A stretch of 64,000 bases of DNA from Cladorrhinum sp. PSN259 (GCA_033725935.1 MU867078.1:186001-250000); one strand, 5' to 3'. Numbered from the stretch's first letter, positions 1 through 11,556 are shown. The notes: a model not told the origin generated them from the sequence alone. A program made the numbers and translations.

Positions 1-1697
1 AGGCCGTCGCCTACGTCTCCTCTTTGGCAGCTTCTCGAGTTGGTGTAAGTGTGGACTTCCCCGCTGTCACCAACCCAGAGCCAGTCGTCCCGGCCGTCAC
101 CGTTAATATCGTCAAACCGAACGCCTCGAAGATCGCCCATCGCTTTCCCTGTAAACCGCTTGCCAAGTGCCTGCCAGTATGCGGGAGCATCACCCCAGCC
201 GCCGTTCCGCCAGCAGTTAATGTCACCGCTGCTCTCGAGGAGACAGTAATCAGAACGGCCATCTCCGTCTACATCTCCCCACCGGACCCGAGATTGATCG
301 TATCCGGCGGTTGCAGATCGAATATTCCCGATCGATCTAAAGGTTGGGGGGCTTGACGTTGTCCCATCGCCATTGTTGATGGCGGCATCCGCGCTGCCGT
401 CCGGGTTTACACATACGAAATCGTCCAAGCCATCGGCATTCAGGTCCACAAACCAGATTCCGGAAGGTACGCAGTGCAAAGCGGTGTTGAGATCAGTGGG
501 AAGTTTGACAAACGTGTTGGTGGTTGCTCCTGTGTTTTTCCAAGTTCCGTATCGAGAGTCCGTGGCTGAAATGTCAAACCAGCCGACAATATCATCCCTG
601 TCTTTGGTAAACAGCCTGGCAAAGAACCATTGTTTCCGATCCCAGTTACTTTCGATGGTCGTTACAGTCCCCAGTGCCTGAGTCGAGTGGGTATATGTGC
701 CATCGTCTGCACCGCTTCCCTTTTGTGTCTCTCCGGCAAACACTCCCTCGCCAAACGCCTTGTCGCAGGTACCGTCACGGTCCCCAAACACTCCCGAGTC
801 GACTGGATCGGCTGGCTTCAACAGGCCTCCAGCTTCGGCCTCCCGGATAGCCTTCCAGAAAATGGCTGCCATCCGCTTATGCCCGCTGTCGTTGGGATGG
901 ATAGTGTCGGTGGAGTCATAATCCTGATTGACTCTAATCCAGTCTTGGCCGTTTGGTTTCATCTCAGCCAGCACTACGGCCTTGTTTAGCCCTCGGAACC
1001 TGGCTACCTCGGCGCGTATCTGGTCGTTCATGCTTGCGCGTTTTGACTCGACAGGTTCCTTGATGGGAATAAGAGTTGAAAGGATAACGGTGGCCTTGTC
1101 AAAGCCTGGTTGAGCGAGAAGGGAATCTACCAATGATCTCACGCGAAGACCAAACGTGGATACCGCAGTGTTGCCGCTGTCAGCGGCACGCATGTCGTTG
1201 GTGCCAACATGGACGACGACGACATTGGGTTTGTATTTGTATGAGTTTTGGGCTAGGCCCTTGACTTGGTCGACTGTGTATCCTGGCGAGGCTTCGACAT
1301 CCTGCACAGTTGAGTTAACCAAGATTCATGATGAAAGAAGGGGCTTGCGATTTACATTATCAGCCATGTCGCCGTTCTTCTGGCTTCCGACCATATTGAC
1401 CTCCCAGCCTTCATACCGAAGCTGATCTCGGAGAAATTTGCGAAATCTGTTCCGCGGCACGTCAGTCAACAAACTCGATAAGTCGAGGGGACAAACTCAC
1501 CCATTTCCGTTTGAAGAACCAAACCCTCTAACAATTGAAGCACCAAGAGGAAGGATTCTCAATTGAAATGGTTTCGCTCTCCTAATCAGGTCTCCATCTT
1601 CTCTCTTGTCAAGAAACGTTTTGGATTCATTCCAGAAAGGAGCAGCCTCCACCACTGCCGCCACGCTCACGAACCACGCAAGATTAGAGAACTTCAT
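1..1697 (-). CDS. Secreted SGNH hydrolase with C-terminal FG-GAP/VCBS repeats (3' end off the window)
   Basis: Exons 1697-1501, 1446-1356 and 1301-<1 join in frame. The first 19 residues form a signal peptide (KFSNLAWFVSVAAVVEAA), followed by basic pairs at residues 31-32 and 39-40, so the protein is probably secreted and perhaps processed. SGNH block I is LPLGASIV with the candidate nucleophile at Ser54; most GDSL enzymes have Asp where this has Ala53. Block III is GTND near residues 129-132, and block V is the HPND motif carrying the catalytic His. After the hydrolase come Ca-binding-like FG-GAP repeats (DLNADGLDDF, DVDGDGRSDY, DINGDGRDDW), suggesting a beta-propeller. The family hydrolyses esters or acetyl groups, often on polysaccharides; the substrate here is unknown. 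The coding frame is still open at position 1, so the C-terminus is missing from the window. Confidence 0.88.
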
Positions 1698-3614
1698 AAT
1701 AATGCCGCTCTGTGACGAGTCAACTATTACCTTCCATCCTAACCAGCTTTATATCTCCCACTATCCAACTTCAGCCCCAATGTCCAACAACGCGATCCAA
1801 CACCCTACCCGCCGCGTCCATGCCTTTCATCGCAATTTCCCATAACCAACATTCTCTCCCGCCTCCAATACGACACTAGCTCCCAGTAGCCAGCACGGTC
1901 TAGAGCACACCCCCTGGTGCATGTACGGTACTTAGAGCAAGTGACAGCATGCAAACATTCTCGTATTCTACCTTACTCAACACACGTGCTCGAACTAATG
2001 CGATCGTCGAGGTGCTCTGCAGTTGGGTTTGGATACCTAGCCCAGAAACAGTCACGATCCCGCTAACGAAGCGCCCCCATCTTTCCAAAAGAGCAATAAG
2101 GCAATGTTGCAGATGTTCGGTGTAACCTCGTGCGGCTCGGATGCAGGGTTTATAGACCCAGGCCAGGCCAACCACCCATCATCATCACCGTGATACCAGA
2201 AAAAAAGCGATCGTCACCCGAACCAGAAAATTTGAATGGAAAGCAATGTAGGCTATTGCAGAGGCCCTTCGTTGCGATTATCGCTGTTTGTATAAATACC
2301 GCTTAAAGAATTTGAGAAGAAAGAATTGGGATCACGGAAATATTGTGCATCCATACTGACTACATGTGTGTGCGTGTGCGAAATTACCATCGCAAATCCC
2401 ATCATCGTGGGTTTGCCTCTTTCGAGACATCCTACCGAGGTAGAAAGCCAACAAACATGAAAATTGGGGGCCAAGTAAGCATCAAATGCCGTCACGCGCG
2501 CCAACAGGTACTAGTAAAAAGCCACAGACGACATTGATTCCTCGAAATAAAAGCCAGCGTGGATGAAAGCTTGGAATTTCTGTTTCCTAATCAGGGGATA
2601 CGTACAATAGTATACACTATATCCAAAACAATGTGGGGGAAATTGGGTACCAGGACCGGCCGGCCACTACGATTTTGGAACGAGATGTTGGAAACAGAAG
2701 AGATGCAAGTTGTCAAAACAGAGGAGATGCGATACAAAGTTCATAATAGTTCGAGGAGATGCGATGTGTCAAAACAGTTCGGGTGTTCAAAAATAGAAAA
2801 AGAGTCTTTGAGGGGGAAGCAAGCAAAGCTAAAATAGTGTTAAGTGTACTGGCTACTTTCATTGGCTATGAAAGCTTGAGAGGGAGAAGCATCTCTTGGG
2901 TTACATCGTGGTTTATTGTGGATTCGATCCTGACCCCTGGTTGTGTCAGTGCAGTTGGAGTTTAACCCCTTTTCGTTTTAGCTACTGTAGCTACTAGGAG
3001 GCACGATTTGGGTCTGGACCATCACTGCAGCTGTCATGGCACAGCTCGTCGTTAGTGAGAAATCGAAATGTGCCGTGCAGTGTACAATTCCCTCCCCTCT
3101 GTTTCTTTGTTTGTTTGTTTGCGAGTATGGTTGTTGAACGGAAACTACAAGTGAATTATCTGAATAACCGCGCAAAACAAAACCAAAAAAATATAATTTT
3201 TCTAGGAAAAAAAGGAATCCGATGTCTAGACTTGCTGAGCTTATCTATCTGTAATTAACAAGCTTCTTTCTATTGTGTCAACGGATCATCAAGTTCTGCC
3301 TAGGGTTTAAGCTGTGTATTTTTGAAGTACTGTAAGCGTAAAGTTCTAAACCCTGTCAAAGGCTTCGTATTAACGAACAAACAGGGTGGTCATTATGCTT
3401 TGAAGTCAAGGGGGTGCGGGGATTCGGGTGTTTCTAGGTATAATCAATGGGATTTGGCTGATGTGTGTTGAAGATGATCTGTTGGCAGGGCACCATTAAT
3501 ATATAGCTGAAAAGTTGCTAAGTCTTGAACGCCTGCCGGGAATTGATGATCAAAAAAACCAATCCACCACACTGCTCTAGTACATACTACTTGAATTTCA
3601 GATTTGACAACTCG
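1698..3614. other. Intergenic spacer, no supportable gene
   Basis: About 1.9 kb between the SGNH hydrolase start and the stop codon of the DUF7708-type gene. A TATA-like TTTATAT lies about 50 bp upstream of the hydrolase ATG on the minus strand. Open frames here, up to about 90 codons, show no family resemblance or splice support. The only structure noted is the short direct repeat at 2700-2777. Confidence 0.6.
2700..2777. repeat. Imperfect 22-bp direct repeat
   Basis: Two copies of a GAGATGC..TGTCAAAACAG unit lie at 2700-2721 and 2756-2777 (about 19 of 22 bases equal). A third partial copy, GAGGAGATGCGAT, sits between them. It lies in non-coding DNA and has no obvious function. Confidence 0.55.
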
Positions 3615-5696
3615 CTATACCCCCTTTTCGGCATTCCAGGATGCCGCGCTCACCCGTTCCCTCCCCTTCATTTTTTTGGCCAGTGTCTGTGACATACCGT
3701 CCGTCGTAAAGAGCACCTTCACAACGGTGCTATCCCCTTGTTCTCTCAGAATATCCACAAGCTCCTGTAGATACCGTTTAGTCTGTTTCACCTCGAGCGA
3801 CTGGATACCGTCAACGACGCAGACGATACTCGGTGGGGCGTGGCGCAAGAGCGCCCGGATTATATTGAGCGCAGGATTCACGCTCTCCCATGTCCCATCG
3901 AGTCGGGAAAACTGATTTTCGTCAAAGTCTAGCTCCGTCGCGAAGGATGGCGGAAGGAGGTTGACTAGCTGCGTAATGAGGGTGAAGAGCAGGGCTATGA
4001 TACCAGCTTCTTTTTGGGAAAGGGAAGATTTGGAGGAGGCAAAGGCGTATCGTGCCTTGTCAAAAAAGGAGATGCATGGAACCCCGGCGTTGGAGGTCAC
4101 GAGGGAGACCTGCAGCGCGGTGGTTGAGAGGTCAGAGGTGACCGGGCCTTCTACCCAGAGCAAGGCGGTTTTGTCGAGACGGAGCCATTTTTGGACGTCG
4201 ATGAGGACCTCTTGGGGTATGGATGAGCCTGGGATTGTTGACAGTGATTGGAGAGCGTTGGCTTTCCCGTCTTCTGTGAATTGAGTCAAGGATTGGATGT
4301 ACCCCTGAATTTCAATGCGGGCGTAGTGTCGTAAGGGTGGTGAGTCTGAGTCTTCTGTCGCTTGATGAGCATTCTCATTTACATCTTGAAACGCGGGACT
4401 CAGATGTACATACCTTCTTCATTCGGGGAGTCATCTGTCATGGTTTTGTCGCTGGCAACAAGCTGGAGTAAGTCTCGGTGAACCGTAGTGACATCTACAC
4501 CGTGATCATGTTGATGCTCGGCCGCTGTGAACGTCTGGGTAATATTTCTTCCCACCTCCTCGCCCAACAGATTGGCCGAGCACGCAAAGGTATTACCGAC
4601 TTCTCCGCTTGTTAATTGACGGTTTCGATCCGCGGCGCTCTTCTGGGCGTCTCTTTGAAGACTCAGCTCTGCCATGGTCTGATGAAGGCCGATATTGCTA
4701 TCAACAGCAATGGCTTGACTCAAATATCTATCGACCATGTCTGCATGATGCTTGACGTCCTGAACAAACTCTTTGACTTCTTCGTCGTACTTGGCGTTGA
4801 AAGATGATATCCACCTGTGGCGTGTGGACGCATGCCACGTTATCGCGTGGCAGAGGAATTTGAAGACGGGGACGTAGGCACGACAGATTGCCATCCTCAC
4901 TATCTTGGTGTGTAGAGGAGCCGCCTTTCGCTCCATGAGCATGGAGACAACGTGTCCAGACGTCCGCACAAAGGCAAAATAATCCGTGATTTGCTGCATT
5001 GCTCGACTGAACTCGTCGGCCACTGTTTGGTAGGTCACGCAACAGGTGAGGATCGTGGATACAACGCCAGTGATAACTCCCGTGTATATGTTTTCGCTCG
5101 GGAAGAAACTGAACAGTGTCTTATGCGTTTCTAGTTTCTCGCCAAACGCCCGAAGTTTCGACTTGAATTCTCCCCAGCGCGTTTCGGTCCTTTTGCTCCA
5201 GTCCTCGCGCTGAATCTTGGCCCCCTGCAAGAGGGAATCTATCGATGGTGGCATGGACTCTATGTTGTCAGTTGCAGGTTGAAACTTTGCCTTTTGAAAC
5301 ACCTTTGACTTTCTAAAGTCCTTCCATAGGGCTGTCAGTTCTTGACAGTGACGGAGAAGCTCCTCGTCTTCGTTTCTATGATTCGGTCAGATTGTCCGAG
5401 AGTCATCGGGATTCTCATCGTTATTGATGACTTAATTACGTTTCGAAGCTACTAGTCCCTGCCAGGGCCGATGCCCACCAAAGCTTCCATCGAATCGCAT
5501 CCTCCTCTGCTTTACGCTCTTGGTCGTTCTCTGCTTTGACATGGTGGGCAAGAGCCTTCCCAGTCTCACCATACAGCTGTTCGGCTTCAACAAGGTCACT
5601 GAAAGACCGTATCGGCGTGCAGATTGGATGGTCCGTCACTGGATCGCTCATTCCTGCCATGGAAGTGGAGAAGGAAGGTGCATCCCAGAAACGCAT
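3615..5696 (-). CDS. DUF7708-type STAND-like protein with degenerate P-loop
   Basis: Exons 5696-5440, 5375-4414 and 4360-3615 give 654 aa; the second intron (53 nt) is fixed by the reading frame on both sides. Residues around 150-260 resemble the alpha-helical N-terminal domain (DUF7708) of fungal NACHT/STAND proteins: an RWGEF start, the FPSENIYTGVITGVVSTI core and a TYQ..ADEFSRAM helix. The C-terminal third resembles a P-loop NTPase (LLWVEGP, then a Walker-B-like IVCVVDGIQ). The Walker A lysine is absent, with VTSDLST where GSGKST would be expected, so nucleotide binding is doubtful. No ankyrin, WD or TPR repeats follow, so it is much shorter than full NLR-like relatives. It is divergent from the AAA ATPase gene across 212 bp. 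A link to incompatibility or immune-like signalling is inferred only from the domain family. Confidence 0.8.
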
Positions 5697-5908
5697 CCGC
5701 CTGGCAGTGAGGGGTAACCCTTTACACCTCCTTGTTAATTTATCCTAACGTCGTGATGCGCCGCTCGCATGCATGCATAAGCATCTCATCACTACCAGAG
5801 CCTCTCATCTCCAAAATACGTGGGGTTCAACCACACAATACCTGGATGTTCACTGGTCTCGCCGCTTTTAACCACGCAATGTTCGGCACTTACCACGCAA
5901 CCCCCAAC
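5697..5908. promoter_or_regulatory. Shared divergent promoter region
   Basis: These 212 bp separate the ATG of the DUF7708-type gene (minus) from the chosen ATG of the AAA ATPase (plus, 5909), so both genes are probably driven from here. An in-frame ATG at 5755 would shorten the gap to 58 bp. I prefer 5909 because the acidic N-terminus of the protein begins there and the upstream residues are low in coding character. No clear TATA box is visible. Confidence 0.5.
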
Positions 5909-8900
5909 ATGAGTGCAGCTGGTAAAGAGCCCACGATGGAAGAAATCAGTCTTGAACGGGGGGAAATGGAAGAAAACAAGACAGAAGAGGCCGATTCGAG
6001 TCAGGAAGATGGCAGCTTCAATACAGCCGAGAGCAACGTCCAGGAGAACAACTCAGCGTCGGAATACTCGGACACGGAGGAACGATATCGCAGGCCTACG
6101 TTACACGTACTCTTGCATGCCCGTGAATCAATTCCGGGAGATCACTCTTACAGCGGCACATCCTCCTTAGAACCAGCCACCGTACCGCACTCTATAGTGT
6201 TCAACATCGTAAAGCCCCAGCCTATGCACCACATGGATCCTCAATATGAACCACCCATCGGACCCAGACCCAGACCCAGATACCGATTTGCACCATCTCC
6301 ACCATCTCCACCACCTCCACCACCACCACCGAGGTTCCGATCCGAGCGGGAACCGGAGCCCATATTCAGTGCATCATTGCTAACGCCACACGTGGACGAG
6401 CAGGCAGACAAGGAGCCAGAGGCCAAAAAGCAGGATGTAAGCTATTTAGTCACATACCTCGACAAAGGCGGTGATCGTATTACCAGCCATCCTTTGGACA
6501 AGATTTTTGATCTCCATGAGGCTAGGAGGGAGGCATTGGGGGCGGCATCGTTTCAAGAGGCAGATGTCTTCAAAGTAACCACGGTTGTTCAAACCTCTAT
6601 TGCTCCGGACCGCTACGGTTCTAGACGTCTAGCCTGGACGTGGCCAAATATTCTCGCCGCTTCAGACGTTTCGTTGGCAGTAAAGAACACTAAAGTCGAG
6701 ATCTTCTCGCAGGCGATAATCCAGACGTTAAAGGAGCTTGTTCTCTACTACCCCGGGCTTGATCTCAATCGACCAAATGTTGAATTCGAATCCCCATATT
6801 GTCCACTTGTTCATCAATTCGATAGTCTTCGCCAGTACTCGGTCGACCCTCCCCCCCACGGCGCTACCAATGACACAACAACAGACCATCCGAGGAGCGA
6901 GCCCGATACCATCAAGAACCATACCAGTTTGATGTTAGATTTTCTTCATTCAATTTATGGGACTCGCATCGATGAGGAGGCTGGTCGGCACAAACGTGGG
7001 CTATGTACATACGCTCTTTTCTGGATTGTCCTCAAACCTGGCACAACGGTTTACGTCCGAATCGATGGTGAGCTTTCCGCGCATGTCATCTGGTCAATCG
7101 AGGTCGACAAGAGCATTCTGGTCCCGAGTCCTGACGGGAATGCGACGATTAAGGTCAATCTCTGGCACTTGGATTTTGATGGTGAAGATGGCCAAGATGT
7201 CCTCCGTAAAACAACCACTGTGTACCTGAGTCACTTTGATGGCGAATCTGAGATTACGTCCAGGAATATCTTCCCATCTCGGTTTCTGGATAGCGCTGAC
7301 GGGAATTTTACTCGGGACTCCCTTGTTCAGCGGGGCAAAAAGTGGCTCAGCCTCCTCAGTGGAAGGATGGTCGACTACAAAGGTAGCCTCTTGACCGATG
7401 GAAAGAGAGAGGTAAGCATTTTCGAGCTCACACAATCCTGCCTGTCTGATGTGTGAAGCTCACATTACACACAGCTCACAGGGCGGGTGATTGTAGATTA
7501 CACAGCATACTTGGACAACATTAGGTCTGTGCGCAGTCGAGGAAGACGATCGATGCGCAGAAACATTCAAGATGACTCTGACGCAAAATCAATCTGGAAG
7601 GAGGAAGCTTGGGGCGATTGGGCCATGATCTGGGAAGAATATGACTATATTGACCACAGGAAGCTAGTGATTCCTAAGCCCAGGTGCAAGGCACTCGAAA
7701 CCGATGATGATCACGTTTAGCTAATATGCGCGCCAGATCTTGGCGCCTTCGTTCTCAAAACTCGCACTTGGGGTAGGTACCAACATCTTTCATTCTCTCG
7801 TACGTCCATATATTGATCACGTCTGTTGCTCGCAGAACTAATCGACGTCGGCAATTGCTCGGAAGCTCGCACCGACACAAGGACAATCGAGAACCTGGTC
7901 ATGACTCGTCAACGGAAAGACATGATCAAGGCCTTGGTGCATAAGCATCGAACCGATGGGTCTGAGGATCAGCTTCCCAAAACATGGGGTGCCGACTTCA
8001 TTCAGAACAAGGGCGAAGGCCAAATCTTCCTGCTTCACGGAGGTCCCGGCGTAGGCAAGACATATGTAAGTTTCTTTACTCAAGTGACACTGGATACAAT
8101 TTTTGATCATCCATAGCTGACTTGGCCATCTCCGTAGACAGCGGGTGGGTCATTGTTGTCGTCCGTCCCTTTGTCTCGCTCTAAACCTCGACTAACTATG
8201 CGTTTTCTTTGAGTTAGAGTGCATTGCAGAATATACTGGTCGCCCTCTCTTGTCCCTAACCGTCAGCGATGTCGGGACCGAAGAAAGGAGCATGGAGTCG
8301 CAGTTGCTTCATTGGTTCACGTTGGCTGAGCGATGGGGCGCAGTGATGTTGATCGATGAAGCAGACATTTACCTCGAGAGGAGAAGGCCTGGTGACATTA
8401 AGCGAAACGGACTGGTCTCGAGTGCGTATATACTGCCTTTTGTCACATTCTTTTATTTACGACTAACGCCTTTATGTTTCTGTTTCATGAAGTATTTCTT
8501 CGCTGGGTAGAATACTACAAGGGTGTGCTCTTTCTGACCAGCAACCGGGTCGGCCAGTTTGATGACGCCTTCACCTCCCGTATTCACGTCATCATTCACT
8601 ACCCGCCACTGAGTAAGGAATATCGTAAAAAGATCTGGGAAGGATTCTTTGAAAAGCTCAAGAAGGAGCGTCCCGACATCAAAGTCACGAGGAGGGCCAG
8701 GGAGTTTGTGCTCAAGACCAACGAGGTAACATCTTTGAACTGGAACGGACGGGAGATTCGCAACGGTAAGTATCTCTGCCTAAATGTGATGAAGAGTTTT
8801 TGATGAAACAATTTGCTACTACAGCTTTCCAAACTGCCGTGACACTGGCTCAATACCAATTCTTCATTAGGGAAGACAAGAAAGAGGGCGACGTCGTCGA

Positions 8901-9039
8901 GCTAGATAAGGAACATTTTGAAGAGGTGTGCGCGATGACTAATGATTTCAAGAATTACCTCAACAAGGTGGGCGGGGATGATGAGGAGATGAGAGCTATG
9001 CACGCTCGAGAGCGGAATGATTTGAGTGATAGCGAGTGA
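5909..9039 (+). CDS. AAA+ ATPase with N-terminal DUF7025-type domain, interrupted by an in-frame TAG
   Basis: Exons 5909-7411, 7475-7772, 7836-8065, 8138-8144, 8218-8421, 8493-8765 and 8825-9039 are in frame throughout and would give 909 residues if the TAG at 7718-7720 (codon 583) were passed. Residues 1-170 are acidic, then proline-rich. About 175-600 resemble the DUF7025 region found before fungal AAA cores (EIFSQAIIQTLKELVLYYPG, VLKPGTTVYV, LGAFVLKTRTW). The AAA core has Walker A GGPGVGKT (about 669-676), Walker B VMLIDEAD (722-729), the sensor LTSN and the arginine-finger region FTSRI. The 7-nt exon supplies the conserved Thr-Ala after Walker A. The TAG sits inside a conserved stretch just before LICAPDL, so the gene may be a pseudogene, be read through, or splice out 54 nt. 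Its substrate is unknown. Confidence 0.82.
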
Positions 9040-9819
9040 CCGGGTTTGTGTCAGCTTTCATACACCGTGAATACACAGCATGATCTTTCTTGAGGTGTTC
9101 TTCATTAAAAGAACGAGGTTCTTAGGGACGCACGGCACACGGGGAGGGAGTCCAGTGGGTGGTGTTGAGGAAGGGGATCGTCGACGCTGATATGATAGAA
9201 AACCGTCAAGTTGACGATGTTACTCCATATAAAGTTTCAAGCGTTCAACGTAGCTGGGTAAATAAAGTAAATAACCCGCGAGTTGAAGATATCTGGCGTC
9301 GGTCGTATGTGTGTTGTCTAGAAAATTAAGGCGGTAACCTCCGGCAGAATATATCAACCCCAATTATGGGGCACAATGACGTCTTGTTTCTCCATTTCCC
9401 CGGCAATTAACCCGAACCCTTTTCCTCTGAACCCCTGAACCCTCCGGCAAACAGTGCGGAGAACCACTGCCCCCCCTTCCGCTTTGCGGGGAATGTGGGG
9501 GGGAAAGTCCGCAATCCGGCACTTCTAACAGGCAAAACATTCATCGTTAGTGTTTTGAGATGTTCGGCCAAATCGAGGAAAACAGTAACGGTCGAATTAT
9601 GATTGGACCGTCAGAGAAGCAAAAGACGGACGGAATATAGCCTGAAATAGACCGAGCCTTACAGAACATCAGTAATGGGTTTGTCAACTAAACTCGAGAA
9701 GCCGGAGGTGTGATTTAATACCCGAAGGAACCCCCCTCTCTTCTTTTAACTACTTCACTTCATTCATTTCTGTGATTCTACTCTTTTTCAAACAGTTTAG
9801 ATAAACCCAATCCGCAAAA
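9040..9819. other. Intergenic region and FAH-gene promoter
   Basis: This 780-bp stretch lies downstream of the AAA gene and upstream of the FAH-family gene. It contains a C-run/G-run inverted repeat around 9469-9503 and a CT-rich leader just before the ATG at 9820. No open frame of interest was seen. Confidence 0.6.
9469..9503. promoter_or_regulatory. Inverted C-run/G-run element with two CreA/Mig1-like boxes
   Basis: A C7 run and CCGC are mirrored by GCGG and a G7 run across a short TTT loop. Inside it, GCGGGG (9486-9491) and GTGGGG (9495-9500) both fit the SYGGRG consensus of the carbon catabolite repressor CreA/Mig1. They lie about 325 bp upstream of the FAH-family start. Function is inferred from the consensus only. 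Confidence 0.35.
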
Positions 9820-10839
9820 ATGGCATTCGAGCGTAAGATAGCTCCCCCACCACCACCAATTTACCTTGCCCCTTAACTGACAATTCTCCAGGCCTCGTCC
9901 GATTCGTCCCCAAAGATGACCCCTCCAAAGTCCTCATCGGCGAACCAGCTGACTCCTCCCTCGACGTAGGTCTAGCAGTCTACCAGAACAAGGACGTGCT
10001 CGTAAACCTCTACTCGGGCACCTCGGTCCTCTCCCCGGGCTCTCCAACGGGGCAGACGGCCGTGATCGGCCAGATCCTTTCCCCCGTAACAGTAACCGAG
10101 GCCGGGACGATCCGCTGCATAGGCCTCAACTACAAGCGCCACGCCGAGGAGGCCAAGATGTCGATTCCTGACATCCCGACGCTCTTCCTCAAGCCCCCTA
10201 CCTCCCTCGCCGGCCCTTGGCCCGAACCTACCGTCATTCCTAAGCACACCATTGCTTCAGACTCTGCCGATTACGAGTCTGAGCTTGCGATTGTTATTGG
10301 TAAAGAAGCCAAGAATGTTAGCGAAGCTGATGCGCTGGATTACGTGCTCGGGTATACCGCCTGCAATGATGTGTCGAGTCGCGCGAGCCAGTTCGCGCAG
10401 ACGCAGTGGTGCTACTCCAAGGGGTTTGACGGCGCGTGCCCTATTGGTCCCGTGCTGGTGAACAAGGAGGTGATCAAGGATGTTGGGGGGTTGAGGTTGA
10501 GGGGTTTGAAGAATGGAAAGGCCGTGCAGGATAGTCCTTTGACGTGAGTTTTTTTTCCTTTTTTTTTTTTTTTTTTTTCCTCATCGAAAGGGAAATGGAT
10601 TTAAATTGCTAATGATGTGAACTGAATTCAGGGACCTCATCTTCTCCGTTGAGCAGATTGTCAGCTTCGTCTCGCAGGGCACCACTCTGCAGCCCGGAAC
10701 CGTTATTATTACTGGCACCCCGGCCGGTGTCGGTTTCGCTCACAAGCCCCAGGAGTTGCTTCACGATGGGGATGAGTTTATTGTTGAGATTCTGCCGCAC
10801 ATCGGTAGCTTGGTTAATAAGTTGCAGAATGAGAAATAA
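9820..10839 (+). CDS. Fumarylacetoacetate hydrolase (FAH) family protein
   Basis: Exons 9820-9832 (only 13 nt), 9892-10543 and 10632-10839 give 290 aa, the usual size for FAHD1-like acylpyruvase/oxaloacetate decarboxylase or fumarylpyruvate hydrolase-type proteins. The N-terminal lid is followed by the family core: IRCIGLNYKRHAEE, LFLKPPTS, the metal-binding DYESELAIVIGK segment (Glu and, downstream, Asp of YTACNDVS), YSKGFDGACPIGP and the closing ITGTPAGVGF. There is no targeting sequence, so it is probably cytosolic. The family cleaves C-C bonds next to a carbonyl in acylpyruvate-type substrates using Mg2+; the exact substrate cannot be read from sequence. Intron 2 carries a 20-T run at 10559-10578. 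The start follows a CAAAAATGG context. Confidence 0.93.
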
Positions 10840-11139
10840 AGAGAGAAGGTAGATAAGAAATTAGATGGTATTTTCTGGTAGTTGTGCATATATTATATTT
10901 CATGATAATGATCAATTGGAATTCCAAATGATGCGTTTTATTTTGGGGATGAGATCCCGATTTGGCATGTTTGTTGTCTTGTTCTTCTAGTGCGTTATGA
11001 AGCTGTTGAACGGGAAAGTGATATTACTGTGGGTCTTGGGGTTTGTATTGACTTCTAATATTATCGTATTTTGTCTCTCCATGTCTACCTGTAACTGTGT
11101 CTATGCATCTATCTCATACCGCCCCTTTTCGATCACACT

Positions 11140-11556
11140 TTAATCTAGCAGACTCGGTAGGTTCTCCTTGATGTACTCAACCACTGCATCCGGTCCCTTA
11201 TCCACCTGTAATCCCTGAGGCAACGAGAAGGTCTTCAAATCCGGGACGATCTCCTTTGCGATTGAGATGATCTCCTGAGCCTGCTCGGGAGTCCACATGC
11301 TCGCAGTGAAGAGCACATTTGGCTTGGCCTCCTCGACGGTTGCTCTGACTTGCTCAATGTCTGAATAGCCTGGTCAGTTTCTACGACCCAATAAAGAATA
11401 GATATCAATTGGTGATGGCTTACTGTCCGCATTACCAGCGTGGATGATGGTATACTTGTCCTTGACGTCCTCGACGACCCGGCCAATCAATCTCTTGGCG
11501 CGCTCAGGGGCTGTGTTGACTGTGACCAGTCTGAAGGGGCCTTTGGGTTGAGACAT
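11140..11556 (-). CDS. Small conserved-looking hypothetical protein
   Basis: Exons 11556-11424 and 11360-11140 give 117 aa, with a clean GTAAGC donor and a TATTCAG acceptor. The protein starts MSQPKGPFRLVTVNTAPERA and ends ENLPSLLD. It has alternating beta (RLVTV, YTIIHAG, NVLFTAS) and helical segments (ERAKRLIGRVVEDV, QAQEIISIAKEI), as in a small alpha/beta fold. No signal peptide, membrane segment or cysteine cluster is present. I do not recognise the family. It converges with the FAH gene, with about 300 bp between their stops. Gene reality is supported by the splice structure and smooth codon use; function is unknown. Confidence 0.75.

Noticed and set aside
2559..2837. 92-codon frame downstream of the direct repeat
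   Set aside because: Lys/Glu-rich translation of repeat-containing non-coding DNA, with no splice or family support.
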